A stretch of DNA of 6,512 nucleotides from the NCBI GenBank assembly GCA_934408705.1, contig CAKRVL010000120.1, forward strand, positions 1 to 6,512, written 5' to 3'. The position numbers and the translations under genes are program-made. Under the pieces are notes generated by a model. It saw only the letters and a program-made list of their open reading frames with translations, ran no database searches and was not told the DNA's origin. Positions 5,517 through 6,512 of this stretch are shown one piece after another. Every line of letters starts with the position of its first letter. The first letter of the stretch is position 1. Source of the stretch: an uncultured Blautia sp. GTDB taxonomy: Bacteria > Bacillota > Clostridia > Lachnospirales > Lachnospiraceae.

Positions 5517-6245
5517 ATGTTAAAAGGCTATGTTCATTCTCTGGAAAGCTTCGGGTCTGTAGACGGACCCGGAGTGAGATATGTGATTTTTCTTTCCGGC
5601 TGCGCTATGCGCTGTCAGTTCTGCCATAATCCGGATACGTGGAATATGACAGATGGGAAAGAGTACGATGCGGATCAGCTTCTTAAGACAGCACTTCGCT
5701 TCAGGTCTTACTGGGGCGAGAAAGGCGGTATCACGGTGAGCGGCGGGGAACCCCTTTTACAGATGGAGTTTCTTACTGAGTTTTTCCGCAAGGCAAAGGA
5801 AGCGGGAGTCCATACTACCTTAGATACAAGTGGTAATCCTTATACAACAAAGGAACCATGGCATTCCAAATGGCTGGAGCTGATGAAGTACACGGATCTT
5901 CTGCTTCTGGATATCAAGCAGATCAATGAGCAGGAGCATATAAAGCTTACAGGACAGACGAATACAAATATTCTTGCCATGGCCCGTGAGCTTTCCGATA
6001 TGGATAAGCCTGTGTGGATCCGTCACGTACTGGTACCGGGAGGCAGTGATAAGGATGAGTATCTGCACCAGCTGGCAGATTTCATAGGAACACTGAAAAA
6101 CGTTGAGCGCGTGGAAGTACTTCCGTATCATACACTTGGAACCTTTAAATGGGAAAAGCTGGGAATTCCGTATCCGCTGGAGGGCGTGAAACCTCCCACA
6201 CAGGAGAGGATTGATAATGCCAGACGGATTCTGGGGGCGATTTAA
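5517..6245 (+). CDS. pflA: Pyruvate formate-lyase-activating enzyme (radical SAM)
   Basis: Radical S-adenosylmethionine enzyme that abstracts hydrogen from the PflB glycine to form the glycyl radical. It has 242 residues, close to the E. coli enzyme (246). The [4Fe-4S] ligands are C29, C33 and C36 in GCAMRCQFCHNP (CX3CX2C), at the same numbering as E. coli PflA. The SAM-binding GGE motif is SGGEP (75-79). DTSGNP (103-108), LLDIK (130-134), RHVLVPG (169-175) and PYHTLG (203-208) are further family blocks. There is no inserted eight-iron ferredoxin domain of the kind found in activases of diol dehydratase-type glycyl-radical enzymes, so it fits a dedicated PFL activase. It lies 18 bp downstream of pflB in the same operon and ends 35 bp before a strong terminator. 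Confidence 0.97.
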   Translation: MLKGYVHSLESFGSVDGPGVRYVIFLSGCAMRCQFCHNPDTWNMTDGKEYDADQLLKTALRFRSYWGEKGGITVSGGEPLLQMEFLTEFFRKAKEAGVHTTLDTSGNPYTTKEPWHSKWLELMKYTDLLLLDIKQINEQEHIKLTGQTNTNILAMARELSDMDKPVWIRHVLVPGGSDKDEYLHQLADFIGTLKNVERVEVLPYHTLGTFKWEKLGIPYPLEGVKPPTQERIDNARRILGAI

Positions 6246-6280
6246 GAGCGTGAAAGAAAGTAAATAAAACTCCTTAAGGG

Positions 6281-6323
6281 GAGGTCGTTGCGGACTGGAA
6301 ACGAGTTCGCAATGGCCTCTTTT
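6281..6323 (+). terminator. Intrinsic terminator of pflBA, between convergent genes
   Basis: Arms 6281-6296 (GAGGTCGTTGCGGACT) and 6304-6319 (AGTTCGCAATGGCCTC) pair over all 16 positions, three as G.U, around a 7-nt loop (GGAAACG). TTTT (6320-6323) follows. On the minus strand the hairpin is followed, after CCCCTTAAGGAG, by TTTTATTT. It may therefore also stop the convergent recQ transcript, less efficiently. Confidence 0.85.
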
Positions 6324-6329
6324 AAGTTG

Positions 6330-6512
6330 CTATTTAGTGGGCTGAAATGCGGATATTTCCTGTAAAAATCGTTGTCCGTATTTCTTAAGCTTGTTCTGTC
6401 CTACGCCGGATACAATGAGCATTTCCTCCTCATTCTGAGGAAGTTTACTGCACATATCGATAAGGGTTCTGTCGGTGAAGACGATGTAGGGAGGGACAGA
6501 TTCTTCCTTGGC
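6330..6512 (-). CDS. recQ: RecQ DNA helicase, C-terminal HRDC domain (partial)
   Basis: Reading the minus strand from the right edge gives 60 open codons ending in TAG (6332-6330); the start lies outside the window. The translation begins AKEESVPPYIVFTDRTLIDM and continues through KLPQNEEEMLIVSGVGQNKL to KKYGQRFLQEISAFQPTK. This is the pattern of an HRDC domain: PPYxVFxDxTL, then a P-x-x-x-E-E-ML turn, then GVGxxKxxxYGxxFLxxI. At the very C-terminus of a bacterial protein it points to RecQ, a 3'-5' DNA helicase in recombination and repair, in which HRDC aids DNA binding. The helicase motifs are not visible, so another HRDC protein (UvrD/Rep-like helicase, RNase D) is possible but less likely. 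It converges on pflA, separated by 84 bp containing the shared terminator. Confidence 0.85.
   Translation of the reverse strand, partial: AKEESVPPYIVFTDRTLIDMCSKLPQNEEEMLIVSGVGQNKLKKYGQRFLQEISAFQPTK

Noticed and set aside
1..6512. Mobile element, CRISPR array, tRNA/rRNA or defence island
   Set aside because: No transposase, integrase, terminal inverted repeats, repeat-spacer pattern or tRNA-like cloverleaf was seen on either strand. All confident genes are ordinary chromosomal ones.

Overview
The window looks like a chromosomal segment of a low-to-moderate GC, strictly fermentative Firmicute, most likely a Lachnospiraceae-type gut anaerobe. This rests on the strong AGGAGG-type ribosome binding sites, the pyruvate formate-lyase (PFL) sequence, the Clostridia-style Rex operator and the YtrA-type GntR/ABC cassette. 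Genus assignment is inference, because no search could be run.

Layout, left to right. (1) The 3' part of a YoaK/DUF1275-family membrane protein (1-582) enters from the left edge and ends at a strong intrinsic terminator (623-655). (2) A compact three-gene operon follows: a GntR/YtrA-family repressor (760-1110), an ABC ATPase (1130-1840) and a six-span ABC-2-type permease (1834-2574, overlapping the ATPase by 7 nt). It is driven by a near-consensus promoter (697-725) whose -10 lies inside an imperfect dyad, as expected for autorepression. It closes with a row of hairpins, the last being a terminator (2642-2678). (3) A 668-bp gene-poor gap (2575-3242) holds an orphan terminator (2934-2966) with no confident gene in front of it, and then the pfl promoter (3143-3171). 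A near-perfect Rex-type operator (3177-3194) covers the predicted transcription start. (4) pflB (3243-5498) and pflA (5517-6245) form the anaerobic pyruvate-cleaving pair: the glycyl-radical enzyme and its radical-SAM activase. (5) A long hairpin terminator (6281-6323) separates pflA from a convergent gene on the minus strand, of which only the last 60 codons are visible (6330-6512). It encodes the HRDC domain that ends a RecQ helicase.

How the genes work together. PflB converts pyruvate and CoA to acetyl-CoA and formate, and PflA installs its glycyl radical. The Rex-like site would tie this to the NADH/NAD+ ratio. The GntR/ABC cassette is a separate envelope or transport module that probably senses an unknown compound through its regulator. 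The flanking DUF1275 and recQ genes are unrelated.

I do not see a new defence, mobile or otherwise undescribed system here. The points most worth following up are the Rex operator with an extra half-site inside the pfl promoter, the orphan terminator and possible small transcript in the 668-bp gap, and the non-canonical Q-loop and signature of the ABC ATPase.
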